64,000 bases of DNA from Paenibacillus sp. DMB5. Lineage in GTDB: Bacteria > Bacillota > Bacilli > Paenibacillales > Paenibacillaceae. The DNA is taken from assembly GCF_001517085.1 (NCBI RefSeq), contig NZ_LRAC01000120.1:62001-126000 (forward strand), given 5' to 3'. The notes under the pieces were generated by a model that saw nothing but the letters and a program-made list of their open reading frames with translations, did not search any database and was not told the origin of the DNA. The translations under genes and the position numbers were made by a program. Of this stretch, positions 33,031 to 42,167 are shown one piece after another. The stretch's first letter is position 1. Each line of letters begins with the position of its first letter.

Positions 33031-34007
33031 ACTGCATTCGCCGCCTTTACGGATAAGGTATGTTGTAACTGCTCATAGACTGCTTCCTCCACCTGGATCC
33101 CCGTCTTCTCCATCGCCATTAGCAGCGCTCCTGCTACCGGCTCTTGTGTCAGCATTTGCAGGGTACAGCCGGGAGCAATAAGGGATACTGTCTCGGCAAT
33201 ATAAGGGACTACATACCTGCTCTCCCCGCGGGTCAAAATGCTGCCGGCCAGCACAAGATCGAAGGTGTCCTGCTGCATGCCGAGCCTGCGGATCACCGCA
33301 CTGGCCGCAAGGCCCAGCTCCTCTCCTTGCTTTTGCAGAATATTACGCGCGGTTTCATCCTCTGCAGCGACCTCGAAGATCAGCTTGGCGACCTCATGCG
33401 GTACCCGCAGCCCGTGATCGAGATAATAATGAAACATCGCTTCTTCAGAAGTGTAGCCGAGCTTGCCCAAGACCGCCTGGGCCAGCCGGGTAGGCCGGCC
33501 GCGTCCCTCCCAGGCGCGGATCACGCTGCGGAAGGCTTCCACTGCCAGATCAGAACCTCCGCCGAAATCGCCGAAGGTATACCCGAAGCCGCCAACCTGC
33601 AGCTCCTGTCCGTTGCGGTTGATACCGTAGCAGTTGGTTCCGGTCCCGCAGATCACCACGGCGCCGTAGGACTGCCGCGTCCCGGCCCGAAGGCCGATAA
33701 CGGTATCACATACAATAGAATGGGGTTCCATGCCCATTCCCGCTATCATCGGACGCAGAATCTTAAAGTCAGCTTCCCGGTCAGCACCAGCCAGTCCGAA
33801 TACTGAATAGGTGACCTGCTCTTTGCGGAGGCCCGCGTGGAGGAGAGCTTCCTCCACCGCCTCCCGGATGTTGATCTCGGCCCTTGCGGCTCCTGTCTGA
33901 TGGTTACCGCATCCGCTTGCGCCGCGTCCGGCAATCCTGCCCGCGGCATCGGATATGACGGCCAGTGTTTTGCTGCCTCCGCCGTCAACGCCCAAGTAAT
34001 AGTTCAC
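33015..34007 (-). CDS. BadF/BadG-type sugar kinase (GlcNAc/MurNAc kinase-like)
   Basis: 330 residues from GTG 34007. ASKHA fold: phosphate-1 loop YYLGVDGGGSKTLAVI, FGLAGADR, phosphate-2 VICGTGTNCYGIN near 120, GDFGGGSDLAVEA near 146 and adenosine loop VLAGSILTRGE near 257. This family includes human NAGK and clostridial MurK, which phosphorylate GlcNAc and MurNAc at O6. It would supply the phospho-sugar needed by the GH4 enzyme downstream. Confidence 0.85.
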   Translation of the reverse strand: MNYYLGVDGGGSKTLAVISDAAGRIAGRGASGCGNHQTGAARAEINIREAVEEALLHAGLRKEQVTYSVFGLAGADREADFKILRPMIAGMGMEPHSIVCDTVIGLRAGTRQSYGAVVICGTGTNCYGINRNGQELQVGGFGYTFGDFGGGSDLAVEAFRSVIRAWEGRGRPTRLAQAVLGKLGYTSEEAMFHYYLDHGLRVPHEVAKLIFEVAAEDETARNILQKQGEELGLAASAVIRRLGMQQDTFDLVLAGSILTRGESRYVVPYIAETVSLIAPGCTLQMLTQEPVAGALLMAMEKTGIQVEEAVYEQLQHTLSVKAANAVWQND

Positions 34008-34031
34008 AGTCTCCCGCTCCCGTAGATCAGT

Positions 34032-35708
34032 TTATCTTCCTAATTTGCTGCGGTTCTCCTGCCATTTTTCCGTCTTGTATTTGAGCAGCTCACTGTATCC
34101 GACCTGCTGGGCATCCGCTTCAGCCTTATCCAGAATGGCCAGCACCTCAGCCTCATTTTTGGCATTGAGCACAGCCTGCGCTCTGGCTTTTTCGTAAATT
34201 TCGCCCACGCTTTGCGAGATGATCCCTTCCTGGGAGTCGCCTGCCGGAGCCAGGTTTACGAATTCGGTTGTATCATATTGCGTTTTCCAAGTAATCTCGG
34301 ACTGCCATTTAGTCTCCCAGCTCTTCTTGTCTTCCGGCAGCGTAGATTCAAATTTCATCTTGGATTTGTCCACATACACCGTGTTGCCGTTCCATTGCAG
34401 ATTGACAGTAGCGTTCATCAGCTCATCACGGCCTTTTGTATCCGTTGTGAAAGCCTCAGTGAACAGCGGAGCCCCTTCTTCATCTGTTCCTTCCCAGTAC
34501 TTGCCTTCAGGTCCCCACATAATAATCCGCTGGCCTTCCGGTCCGGTGAACCAGTCGAGGAAAGCAAAGACAGCTTCCGGATCCTTGGCGGCGGTGGTAA
34601 TGACACTCACGTTCCAGCCAAGCTGATTATAGGCACCCGGGAAGATCTTGTTCTTATCCAGGCCTGCCTTATGAATCGGCCAGACCATAATGTAGCCGGC
34701 TTCCGGATCCTGCTCCTTCAGCAGAGAATTGCCGATTGCACCGTATTCAGTCGGACTGGAAGCGGCGTATACCGCAATGTTACCGGTAATGATCTTCTGC
34801 TCCACCTGTTCAAGATTCTGGGTGAATGCATCCTGGCTGATCAGCTTATCCCGGTACAGCTGATTCGCATACACCAGCGAGGAACGGAACGCATCGTCTT
34901 TAAAGACGGAGGTCATTTCATTGCCGTTTGGAATCGCCATCATACTGAGGGCGCTGTACACATAAGGGCGGTTCTCGGCAAAAGCGGACGACAGGACATC
35001 AATGCCTTCCGCGCCCTGTCCGACCTCAAACGGAACCACGTCCGGATACTTTTCCTTGACCAGCTTCAGGTAAGCATACAGGTCGTCGGTCGTCTCCAGC
35101 GGCGGCGTGCCCAGCTCGTTATAGATCTTTTTGTTAACCAGATATCCGGAGTTGCCGTTCGGCTGAGTCGTATACCAGTTCGGGAACTGATAGAGCTTGC
35201 CGTCGGAGGAGCGCAGCATATCGAGGGTCTCTTCGCCTGCCCATTTCTTCAGGTTCGGGTATTTGTCGAGATAATCATCAAACGGCACCAATGCTCCGGC
35301 AGCCCGCAGCTGCTCGACATCCGCACCGCGTTCCATCCAGATCACATCGGGAAGCTCACCTGAGACAATCATCGTGCTGAGCTTTTGCTTGGCATTGCCT
35401 CCAGAGCTGACAGGCAAGACATTTACCTTTTTATTATCTTTAATCCATTTGGAGGAGAGATCCTCGCCCCAGTTAGGCATTGTATACCAGTCATAATGGC
35501 CGTAGAAGGAGAATTCCAGCGGCTGCTCACCAAGCACATATCCCCCGCCTCCGGCAGCATCCGGACTGTTATTTCCTGCTGCATTAGCGTTGTTTGCGGA
35601 ATTTGCAGAATTGGAAGGAGCATTGTTGCCGCCTGTACAGCCCGTTAAACCAATCATAAGACTAAGAACAGCCGCCACAGCGGACACCTTTGTTTTGCCT
35701 GAGATCAT
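34032..35708 (-). CDS. ABC sugar-binding lipoprotein (LplA-like)
   Basis: 558 residues. Signal peptide with lipobox LTGC (Cys 24), then a low-complexity Asn/Ser/Ala linker and a large family-1 extracellular solute-binding domain of the LplA/LipO type found with LplB/LplC permeases in Paenibacillus. It should capture an oligosaccharide at the cell surface. AAGGGGG 9 bp before ATG 35708. It is placed after the permeases and before the kinase, in one operon. Confidence 0.9.
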   Translation of the reverse strand: MISGKTKVSAVAAVLSLMIGLTGCTGGNNAPSNSANSANNANAAGNNSPDAAGGGGYVLGEQPLEFSFYGHYDWYTMPNWGEDLSSKWIKDNKKVNVLPVSSGGNAKQKLSTMIVSGELPDVIWMERGADVEQLRAAGALVPFDDYLDKYPNLKKWAGEETLDMLRSSDGKLYQFPNWYTTQPNGNSGYLVNKKIYNELGTPPLETTDDLYAYLKLVKEKYPDVVPFEVGQGAEGIDVLSSAFAENRPYVYSALSMMAIPNGNEMTSVFKDDAFRSSLVYANQLYRDKLISQDAFTQNLEQVEQKIITGNIAVYAASSPTEYGAIGNSLLKEQDPEAGYIMVWPIHKAGLDKNKIFPGAYNQLGWNVSVITTAAKDPEAVFAFLDWFTGPEGQRIIMWGPEGKYWEGTDEEGAPLFTEAFTTDTKGRDELMNATVNLQWNGNTVYVDKSKMKFESTLPEDKKSWETKWQSEITWKTQYDTTEFVNLAPAGDSQEGIISQSVGEIYEKARAQAVLNAKNEAEVLAILDKAEADAQQVGYSELLKYKTEKWQENRSKLGR

Positions 35709-35732
35709 TGGTTAATTCCCCCTTGAGTTCCT

Positions 35733-36626
35733 TTATTCTTTTAGTGAACCGACCATAACGCCCTTAACGAAGTACTTTTGCAGGAAAGGATACACGCATA
35801 AAATCGGAATCGTAGCGACCATCATGGTAGCCATGGACAGGGATTTGGTTGTGACGGCGCGCATTTTGTTCATTCGTCCCTGTGCAGCCGCGTCCAGCTG
35901 GGCCATCTGTTCGGACATGATGTTAGAATTGAGGATCTGCTGCAGCTTGGTCTGAATCGGCATTAAATCGACATTGCTGAGGTAGATGCTGGGTGTGAAC
36001 CAGTCATTCCAGTGATAGACAGCGGTAAACAGCGACAAGGTAGCCAGTACCGGCCCTGACAGCGGAAGCACAATACGAATCAGTACTCCCCAGTTGGAGC
36101 AGCCGTCGATTCTCGCGGATTCCTCCAGCCCTGCCGGTATTCCTTTGAAGAAGGTCCGGAAAATAATCATGTTCCACACACTGATCAGACCCGGGATGAC
36201 CATAACCCAGAAGGAGTTGAACATGCCCAGCTCGCGGATCAGAAGAAAGCTCGGAATCAGTCCGCCGCTGAAATACATCGTGATGATACAGAAAACCATA
36301 TAAAACCTGCGCCCCATCAGCTCCGATTTACTCATGCCGTAAGCAAAAATTGCCGTGGCGGCAATCGAGGCGAAGGTGCCGATTACGGTCCGTAATACTG
36401 AGATCACGAAGCCGTTAATCAGACGGCTATCCTGGAATACCACCGAATAATTCTCAAGAGAGAACTTTCTCGGCCAAAAAGTGACTCCGCCGCGCATCGT
36501 ATCTGTACCGTTGTTAAATGAAATAACAGCAGCGTTCCAGAAAGGATAAAAGGACAGAAAGGCTAGTATTGCTAGTAAAATGTATATCACCGTTACGAGT
36601 ACCCGGTCCCCGGCTGACAGCTTCAT
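35733..36626 (-). CDS. ABC sugar permease, LplC/YtcP-like
   Basis: 297 residues, six membrane helices, MalG-type carbohydrate permease. EAA loop near residue 175-195: IPAGLEESARIDGCSNWGVL, which contacts the ATPase. The C-terminal KYFVKGVMVGSLKE is typical of this subfamily. AAGGGGG 9 bp before ATG 36626. No ATPase gene lies in the operon, so a shared MsmX-like ATPase encoded elsewhere is expected. Confidence 0.92.
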   Translation of the reverse strand: MKLSAGDRVLVTVIYILLAILAFLSFYPFWNAAVISFNNGTDTMRGGVTFWPRKFSLENYSVVFQDSRLINGFVISVLRTVIGTFASIAATAIFAYGMSKSELMGRRFYMVFCIITMYFSGGLIPSFLLIRELGMFNSFWVMVIPGLISVWNMIIFRTFFKGIPAGLEESARIDGCSNWGVLIRIVLPLSGPVLATLSLFTAVYHWNDWFTPSIYLSNVDLMPIQTKLQQILNSNIMSEQMAQLDAAAQGRMNKMRAVTTKSLSMATMMVATIPILCVYPFLQKYFVKGVMVGSLKE

Positions 36627-36649
36627 CTATATCTGCCCCCTTTCATGCT

Positions 36650-37606
36650 TCACCATAGGCTGTTTCCGGATTTGCGTGCAGCATAGTTCGCCCCGACCAG
36701 GAGGAACACGCCGATCAGCGATTTGAACAGGCCGGCTGCAGTAGCGTAAGAGTAACGGTTATTCTGGATACCGATCCGGTATACATAGGTGTCGAGGACA
36801 TCACCCACGTCGCGCAGCACGGGGTTAGAGCCGAGGAGCAGGATGTCCTCAAAGCCTGCGCTGAGCAGATTGCCGATTGCAAGAATCAGAAAGACAATAA
36901 TAACCGGTAATATGGACGGCAGTGTAATGGAAAACATCTGTCTCAGCTTGCCTGCACCGTCTATTGAAGCCGCCTCGTGCATATGCGGGTCAATTCCGGC
37001 AATCGCTGCAAGGTAGACGATGGAGGAAAAGCCAATTTCCTTCCACACTCCGGTTGTGACAAGGATGGTCCAGAAATATTCCGGCAGCGACAGGAAGTTA
37101 ATCGGGTCTTTGATCAGGTTGAGCTGCTGAAGCAGCATATTCACGCTTCCGTTCTCTGTGGAGAGCATGGACATTACGAAGCCGGAGACAATGACCCAGG
37201 ACAGAAAATGCGGCAGATAGCTGATGGTCTGCACGGTTCTTTTGAACACTCTGCTGCGAACCTCATTCAGCATCAGCGCCAGCAGAATCGGTGCCGGAAA
37301 GCCGACCAGCAGCTTAAGCAGACTGATTACAATCGTATTGCGCATGACCGTCCAGAATTCAGGTGTGGCAAAAAACATCTCGAAATGCTTGAGCCCCACC
37401 CAGGGACTGCCTGTAAACCCCTTGAACAGGTTGTAATCCTGAAATGCCATCAGCACACCGTACATCGGAATGTAACTGAATACAAGAATAAAGAATAAGG
37501 CCGGCAGCACCATCAGCTGAAGATCCCACTGCCGGGCAAAGCGTTTGAAGGCATTTGGCTTCCGGGTCTCCTCTTTTGTCTCAATGTGATAGGCGATCTT
37601 CTGCAT
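36650..37606 (-). CDS. ABC sugar permease, LplB/YteP-like
   Basis: 318 residues from ATG 37606, set by AAAAGGAGG 5 bp upstream; the longer frame to 37678 runs into the region behind the AraC gene and has no site. Six membrane helices, MalF-type, with EAA loop DPHMHEAASIDGAGKLRQMF near residue 215 (20 residues) and the typical ending NYAARKSGNSLW. It forms the pore with the LplC-like partner 23 bp downstream. Confidence 0.92.
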   Translation of the reverse strand: MQKIAYHIETKEETRKPNAFKRFARQWDLQLMVLPALFFILVFSYIPMYGVLMAFQDYNLFKGFTGSPWVGLKHFEMFFATPEFWTVMRNTIVISLLKLLVGFPAPILLALMLNEVRSRVFKRTVQTISYLPHFLSWVIVSGFVMSMLSTENGSVNMLLQQLNLIKDPINFLSLPEYFWTILVTTGVWKEIGFSSIVYLAAIAGIDPHMHEAASIDGAGKLRQMFSITLPSILPVIIVFLILAIGNLLSAGFEDILLLGSNPVLRDVGDVLDTYVYRIGIQNNRYSYATAAGLFKSLIGVFLLVGANYAARKSGNSLW

Positions 37607-37682
37607 TTTAACCTCCTTTTCCATATACTTCTTGTTAATCCTAATAACTAATGTTGTTATATTTACTGACTTGATCATAACC

Positions 37683-38615
37683 CTATTCTGTTTCAGGCAC
37701 TCCGCCTAATCGCTCAAATACTGATACTATCTTACTGTCCAATAGAGTTTTCTGTGTGCGGACGTTCCGCGGCTCTGTTCCAATATGCCGTTTGAACAGC
37801 CGGTTGAAATTGGACAGGGTGCGGAAACCGCACTCCATGGCGATATCGAGGATTTTACGGTCCGTAGTTTGTAACAGGGTATAGGCATTCTCCAGGCGTA
37901 ACTGGATTAAATACAGCAGCGGGGACATGCCGGCTGTGCGGCGGAAGATATCACTGAAGCGTGAAGGGCTCAAATAGACCAGGGCCGCGAGCTCTTCAAG
38001 CGTCCATGGGTAAGCGGGATGCTCCTCCATGATGCGGGTAACCTGCCAGATTTTTTCGAGCTGGGTGGTAGTTACTGTGGATTTGCCCGGCTGCAGGGAG
38101 TCCATGCGGAAGTAGCGGTTCACATAAACAAAAAATTGCAGCAGAAGGGCATATACAACCGACGTGTAAGACCTGCTTTCTGTCTCATGCTCCTCCTGCA
38201 TCTGCAGCAGCAGCGCGCGGAGCGAGCCGATCTGCTCGTTCTCCCGGTCAAGCAGATTGCTGAAATGTAAGCCCATGTCCTTAAAGGGGGCCAGCACATC
38301 CGGATCACAGCGCACCATGCCCATGAACCAGGCGGCATCGAATGTAATGACCTGCATAATCAGATTGTCGGTTTCAAAAGCACAATGCAGATCATTGGAG
38401 TTAATTAGCAGAATGTCCCCCTCCCGGAAATCATACCGCTCCCCGTTAATCATGTAATACCCGGTCCCTGATTTAATCATATTGATCTCAAGCGCATCAT
38501 GGGCGTGCAGTCTTTGATAAGTCGACGTGACTCCGACCGTATCGCCCAGGATGACGGGATATTGCCGGGAAAATACAACCTTTTCCCTGAGACTGTTCTG
38601 AACGCGCGGCTGCAT
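37683..38615 (-). CDS. AraC family regulator of the sugar operon
   Basis: 310 residues: cupin-like sensor domain (LHAHDALEINMIKSGTGYYM near 35-55, ILLINSNDLHCAF) and C-terminal double HTH (WTLEELAALVYLSPSRFSDIF and ILDIAMECGFRTLSNFNRLF, about 210-285). It is 76 bp upstream of the permease on the same strand and probably activates the operon in response to its sugar. Confidence 0.88.
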   Translation of the reverse strand: MQPRVQNSLREKVVFSRQYPVILGDTVGVTSTYQRLHAHDALEINMIKSGTGYYMINGERYDFREGDILLINSNDLHCAFETDNLIMQVITFDAAWFMGMVRCDPDVLAPFKDMGLHFSNLLDRENEQIGSLRALLLQMQEEHETESRSYTSVVYALLLQFFVYVNRYFRMDSLQPGKSTVTTTQLEKIWQVTRIMEEHPAYPWTLEELAALVYLSPSRFSDIFRRTAGMSPLLYLIQLRLENAYTLLQTTDRKILDIAMECGFRTLSNFNRLFKRHIGTEPRNVRTQKTLLDSKIVSVFERLGGVPETE

Positions 38616-38761
38616 AAGCTGGCCCCCTCTTATATAAGCTGTGTGAATCTTGTAAAAACTTACTGTATCTTGCTGAAATATTGCCGGAATTAACTTATAT
38701 TTATCCTAGTAGAAGCGGATTTATGTGTCAATAATACTAACATTAATACTCTGATTTACAT

Positions 38762-38802
38762 AAAAAAAGTGCAGTTCAGGCTGACATGCCCGGACTGCAC
38801 CT
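38762..38802 (-). terminator. Terminator of the ABC exporter operon
   Basis: On the minus strand GGTGCAGT.C.GG pairs with CC.GA.ACTGCACT followed by TTTTTTT. The rest of the 38616-38844 gap is AT-rich promoter region for the AraC gene with no readable motif. Confidence 0.85.
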
Positions 38803-38844
38803 TCCGTTCGATTAAAGCATTTATGCCAAAAGGCTTCACCAATC

Positions 38845-39639
38845 TTAAAGCTTAAGCTCGCGCCTACCGTACAAGAAATAAGCCGATGCCGCCAATGCTG
38901 CGGCCAGCAGGACTGACAGGAGCAGAATCACGGCGTTAAGCCCGTCCCCCTCCACAATCCGGTTATAGCTGAAATATTTGAAGGGTGACAGTACATTCAG
39001 CACAGACAGCTGCTCCGCCAGATCAGTTATTTTGGATATGACAAAGGAGCCGACCAATATACCCGCAGCGGCAGCACCCGAGGATTTCGGATTGCTTATT
39101 CCGGCTGCAAGCAAAGCGCCAAGCATGAGAAAGAGCAGCTGCACGATAAACATGCTGATCAGGAACAGGACAATTTCACCTGATATGTCCTTGCCCTTGT
39201 TATACGCAGAAACCATTACGATTGAGGATATCAAAGTTACAAGATTAAGGACTACAATCTGAACCAGGGCCGCAAGAAGCTTGGTTGTCACAATGGCTGA
39301 CCGGGAGACCGGCTTGGCAATCAGGAACTCGGCGGTCTTCTCCTTCTCCTCCTTGGCGATGATGCTGCTACCCAGCAGAACGGCGTGTATAGCGGCAGTC
39401 AGCTCGATATACAGAAACAGCATGGCATAAAATCCGCTCATGACCGTAACATCCAGTGTGCCGATTCCCAGCAGTGCCTTTACGGAAGACGGCATCTGGT
39501 TAAAGATGTCACTGCCTGCTCCCCCTGAGGAATAGGCGGTGTATTTGCCCATACCGCTGACGACCAGCAAAAGCATACATATACTCCAAATGATTAATGC
39601 TTTACGGCCCGCTGTAAGCTCTCTCCAGAACATATTCAT
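38845..39639 (-). CDS. ABC-2 type permease (second copy)
   Basis: 264 residues from ATG 39639, chosen for AAGGAGG 7 bp upstream; the frame to 39678 has no site. About six membrane helices and the ABC-2 pattern ASIIAKEEKEKTAEFLIAKPVSR... near residue 90-115, where KPVSR contacts the ATPase. Paralogue of the permease just upstream, so the exporter is probably an A-B heterodimer. Confidence 0.85.
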   Translation of the reverse strand: MNMFWRELTAGRKALIIWSICMLLLVVSGMGKYTAYSSGGAGSDIFNQMPSSVKALLGIGTLDVTVMSGFYAMLFLYIELTAAIHAVLLGSSIIAKEEKEKTAEFLIAKPVSRSAIVTTKLLAALVQIVVLNLVTLISSIVMVSAYNKGKDISGEIVLFLISMFIVQLLFLMLGALLAAGISNPKSSGAAAAGILVGSFVISKITDLAEQLSVLNVLSPFKYFSYNRIVEGDGLNAVILLLSVLLAAALAASAYFLYGRRELKL

Positions 39640-39678
39640 ATACTGGCCTCCTTGGCTTTGAATCCGTTTTTCGCCCAA

Positions 39679-40479
39679 CTACACTGCATGGACATCTTTT
39701 TTGATATACACCCGGTAGCTTACGGATACCGCAGCTGCAACAATAAGCGCACCGGCAATCAGGTACTGCACTTCAAATGTGTGATGCTCAATAATATAGA
39801 TGCTGTCAAAATACTGAAACGGTGAGAGATAACGTACTATATCCCCCTCTGGTCCCGCAGCAAGCAGGGCACCTGTCATGTATAGTCCGAAAACGACGCC
39901 TAGCGTAAGAGGCAGCACATTTTTTAGCCTGCTGAAAAACACGGAAGCAACCAGGCCCACCGCCAGAAAAATAAGCTGAATAAACAGCAAGGGCAGGTTG
40001 AGCATGAGGAACAGAGAAAGACTGTAATTCGCAGTCGCCACGGCACCGGCTATAATCGCTGTTACTAAGAAGAATACAAGATCGGTGACAAGTATCGCCG
40101 TTGAGGCTGCGAGCAGCTTGGCGCTGACGATCCTTGTCCGTGAGACAGGCTTGACGAGGAGAAAATCTGCAGTACGCTCCCGAGCTTCCTTGGAAAGTAT
40201 AGAAGCTCCAAGATGCATGGCCTGAATACCTCCGCATAGTGCAATATAAACGAACACCATTGAATAGAAGCCCAGAATGGATGAAATATACTCCAGATTA
40301 ATGCCAAGCATAGCTCTTACGGAGGCGGGATAGCCCTCCAGCAGGCTGGTGAAATCGGCCGACTCGCTCATCATACTGGGATAAAGGGACAGAAACAGCG
40401 CGGCGAGTGCAATCATGGCACAGGCCCAGCTTCCGCCTGATTTGCGGAGGGCTTTTAGCTCATGCAGATACATATTCAT
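39679..40479 (-). CDS. ABC-2 type permease (first copy)
   Basis: 266 residues, about six membrane helices. Shares layout and motifs with the next gene (MNMxxxEL start, GASILSKEARERTADF, LLVKPVSRTRIVSAK). AAGGAGG precedes ATG 40479. Translated directly after the ATPase (4 bp gap). Substrate unknown; such pairs often export peptides or drugs. Confidence 0.85.
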   Translation of the reverse strand: MNMYLHELKALRKSGGSWACAMIALAALFLSLYPSMMSESADFTSLLEGYPASVRAMLGINLEYISSILGFYSMVFVYIALCGGIQAMHLGASILSKEARERTADFLLVKPVSRTRIVSAKLLAASTAILVTDLVFFLVTAIIAGAVATANYSLSLFLMLNLPLLFIQLIFLAVGLVASVFFSRLKNVLPLTLGVVFGLYMTGALLAAGPEGDIVRYLSPFQYFDSIYIIEHHTFEVQYLIAGALIVAAAVSVSYRVYIKKDVHAV

Positions 40480-40483
40480 GCCG

Positions 40484-41365
40484 CTAATCCTCCTTCACAT
40501 AATAGTGCATGAAGATTTCCTCCAGATCAGGTTCCTCAATGGAGATGTTACGCAGCTCTGTTTCTGATAGCCTCTGCAGGATTGTGTTAATGTTTCCTTT
40601 GAAAATGAAGGATGCCGAAGTTCCATTAACATCCAGCTTGCTCACACCGCTGATGTCGAAAGCCTCCTTGCTGATGGTTGAGACCCCTTCGATGCTGATC
40701 CGTTTGTAATTATTCTCCTGCAGTGTGCTCATTTTTTCCAGCTTGATGATTTCACCTTCTTTGATGAAGGCTACCCGGCTGCACATTTTCTGAACCTCGC
40801 TGAGGATGTGTGAGGAGAAGAAGACGGTGGCGCCTTTACGGTTCTCTTCCCTCAACAGATCAAAGAACTTCTGCTGCATCAGCGGGTCAAGCCCGCTGGT
40901 AGGCTCATCCAGGATGATCAGCTTCGGTTCATGGAGCAGCCCCTGCACAATTCCCACCTTCTTTTTGTTACCGAAGGACAGATCGTCGATTTTCTTCTTC
41001 AGGTCAAGGTCCATGATCTCGGCCAGCTCCCGGATCCGCTTTGTACAGTCCTTTTTGTAGAAGCTGGCTGAATATTTGAGCAGGTCAATCACCTTCATAT
41101 TGTCGTAATAGAATACCTCCGACGGCAGATAGCCAAGCTCCTTGCGGATTTCGGGATGCTCCGTGCAGTTCCGGCCAAAAATAGCGGCACTTCCGCTTGT
41201 CGGATAGATCAGTCCAAGCAGTGTGCGGATGGCTGTTGATTTCCCGGCACCGTTAGGTCCGATGAACCCGAAGATCTCCCCCTCCTCCACACTCAAGTTA
41301 ATGTTCTTAATGCCGCGTGAATTGCCGTACTGTTTAGTCAGATTATTCATTTCAATGACACTCAT
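40484..41365 (-). CDS. ABC exporter ATPase
   Basis: 293 residues of the CcmA/DrrA-type exporter ATPases: Walker A GPNGAGKST near 35, signature LSFGNKKKVGIVQ near 133, Walker B LIILDEPTSGLDP near 150 and H-loop SSHILSE near 187. The C-terminal about 75 residues (SRVAFIKEGEIIKLE, EPDLEEIFMHYY) are typical of exporters. Co-transcribed with two permeases and the upstream TetR gene. Drives efflux by ATP hydrolysis at the inner membrane face. Confidence 0.92.
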   Translation of the reverse strand: MSVIEMNNLTKQYGNSRGIKNINLSVEEGEIFGFIGPNGAGKSTAIRTLLGLIYPTSGSAAIFGRNCTEHPEIRKELGYLPSEVFYYDNMKVIDLLKYSASFYKKDCTKRIRELAEIMDLDLKKKIDDLSFGNKKKVGIVQGLLHEPKLIILDEPTSGLDPLMQQKFFDLLREENRKGATVFFSSHILSEVQKMCSRVAFIKEGEIIKLEKMSTLQENNYKRISIEGVSTISKEAFDISGVSKLDVNGTSASFIFKGNINTILQRLSETELRNISIEEPDLEEIFMHYYVKED

Positions 41366-41391
41366 AGTGGCACCCTCCCCAAGGTAGCAAA

Positions 41392-42006
41392 TCAGAGATA
41401 TTCCTCTTTATAAAGATTATTTTTGAGCAGACGGATACACGCTTGAAACTCATTGTTAATTGCTTCCACGTCTACCGCAGCATGATTCGGCAGCTCATTG
41501 ATATGTCCTTCCGTATACCTCTGCAGCAGCTTCATGACCAGCTTCGGATCAACGCCCTCCTTGAACTTATACAAGTCTATTCCGTCATAAGCCAGACTGC
41601 TTCTGAAGCTTTCTCCTGTTGCCAGAGCAGCTTTGATTTCCTGCTTCACCTCAGGGTCCTGTTCAAAATATACGCCGCTCAAAAAAGACAGGCTTGCCGG
41701 ATGCTTCTCCATCGCTGATATTTTGATGCCGGCAGTCATGGTGATCCGGTCAAAAAAGTCAGTGATACTGCGGTCGAATTTCTCCTCGATTTGGTTCATA
41801 ATCAGACTGGTGCAGTAACCGATAAGATAAACATACAATTCCTTTTTGGTGCCAAAATAATGAAATACCATCGCTTTAGAAATGCCGGCCGAGACTGCAA
41901 TGTCACTAACCGATGTTTTCTTATAACCGTTCAGGCTGAAGGATGCCAATGCACCATCAATAATCTTGCTCTGCTTCTCCTCCGGCAGGCCCGTGAACTT
42001 TTCCAA
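41392..42006 (-). CDS. TetR family regulator of the ABC exporter
   Basis: 204 residues from TTG 42006, set by GGAGGTGA 4 bp upstream; the longer frame begins inside the control region. HTH: ASFSLNGYKKTSVSDIAVSA and GISKAMVFHYFGTKKELY (about 22-60). Autoregulation is supported by two identical boxes flanking its promoter. First gene of the tetR-ATPase-permease-permease operon. Confidence 0.88.
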   Translation of the reverse strand: MEKFTGLPEEKQSKIIDGALASFSLNGYKKTSVSDIAVSAGISKAMVFHYFGTKKELYVYLIGYCTSLIMNQIEEKFDRSITDFFDRITMTAGIKISAMEKHPASLSFLSGVYFEQDPEVKQEIKAALATGESFRSSLAYDGIDLYKFKEGVDPKLVMKLLQRYTEGHINELPNHAAVDVEAINNEFQACIRLLKNNLYKEEYL

Positions 42007-42032
42007 ACCATCACCTCCATCCTTTCGCGTCA

Positions 42033-42082
42033 ACCGAATCGGTTTATGCCACCAGTATATTCCTGTAAACCGAATCGGTCAA
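42033..42082 (-). promoter_or_regulatory. tetR operon promoter with two operators
   Basis: On the minus strand TTGACC (42077-42082) and TATACT (42054-42059) are separated by 17 bp. The palindromic box ACCGAATCGGT occurs at 42069-42079, over the -35 side, and at 42033-42043, just after the expected start of transcription. The boxes are 36 bp apart. Confidence 0.82.
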
Positions 42083-42085
42083 TAA

Positions 42086-42112
42086 TAAAAAACACCTTCA
42101 AGAGAGAAGGTG
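42086..42112 (-). terminator. Terminator of adhA
   Basis: On the minus strand CACCTTC-TCTCTT-GAAGGTG is followed by TTTTTT. A second copy of AACACCTTCAA upstream (42139-42149) can pair with the same 3' arm over 11 bp, so two alternative hairpins exist. Confidence 0.8.
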
Positions 42113-42167
42113 CCTGCTCTGCGGCAAGGCCTCTTCAATTGAAGGTGTTATGGGATAAGCTGATTAT

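Noticed and set aside
42091..42149. Riboswitch-like alternative hairpins after adhA
   Set aside because: They lie in the 3' untranslated part of adhA with no downstream gene on that strand, so they are better read as a terminator with a duplicated arm.
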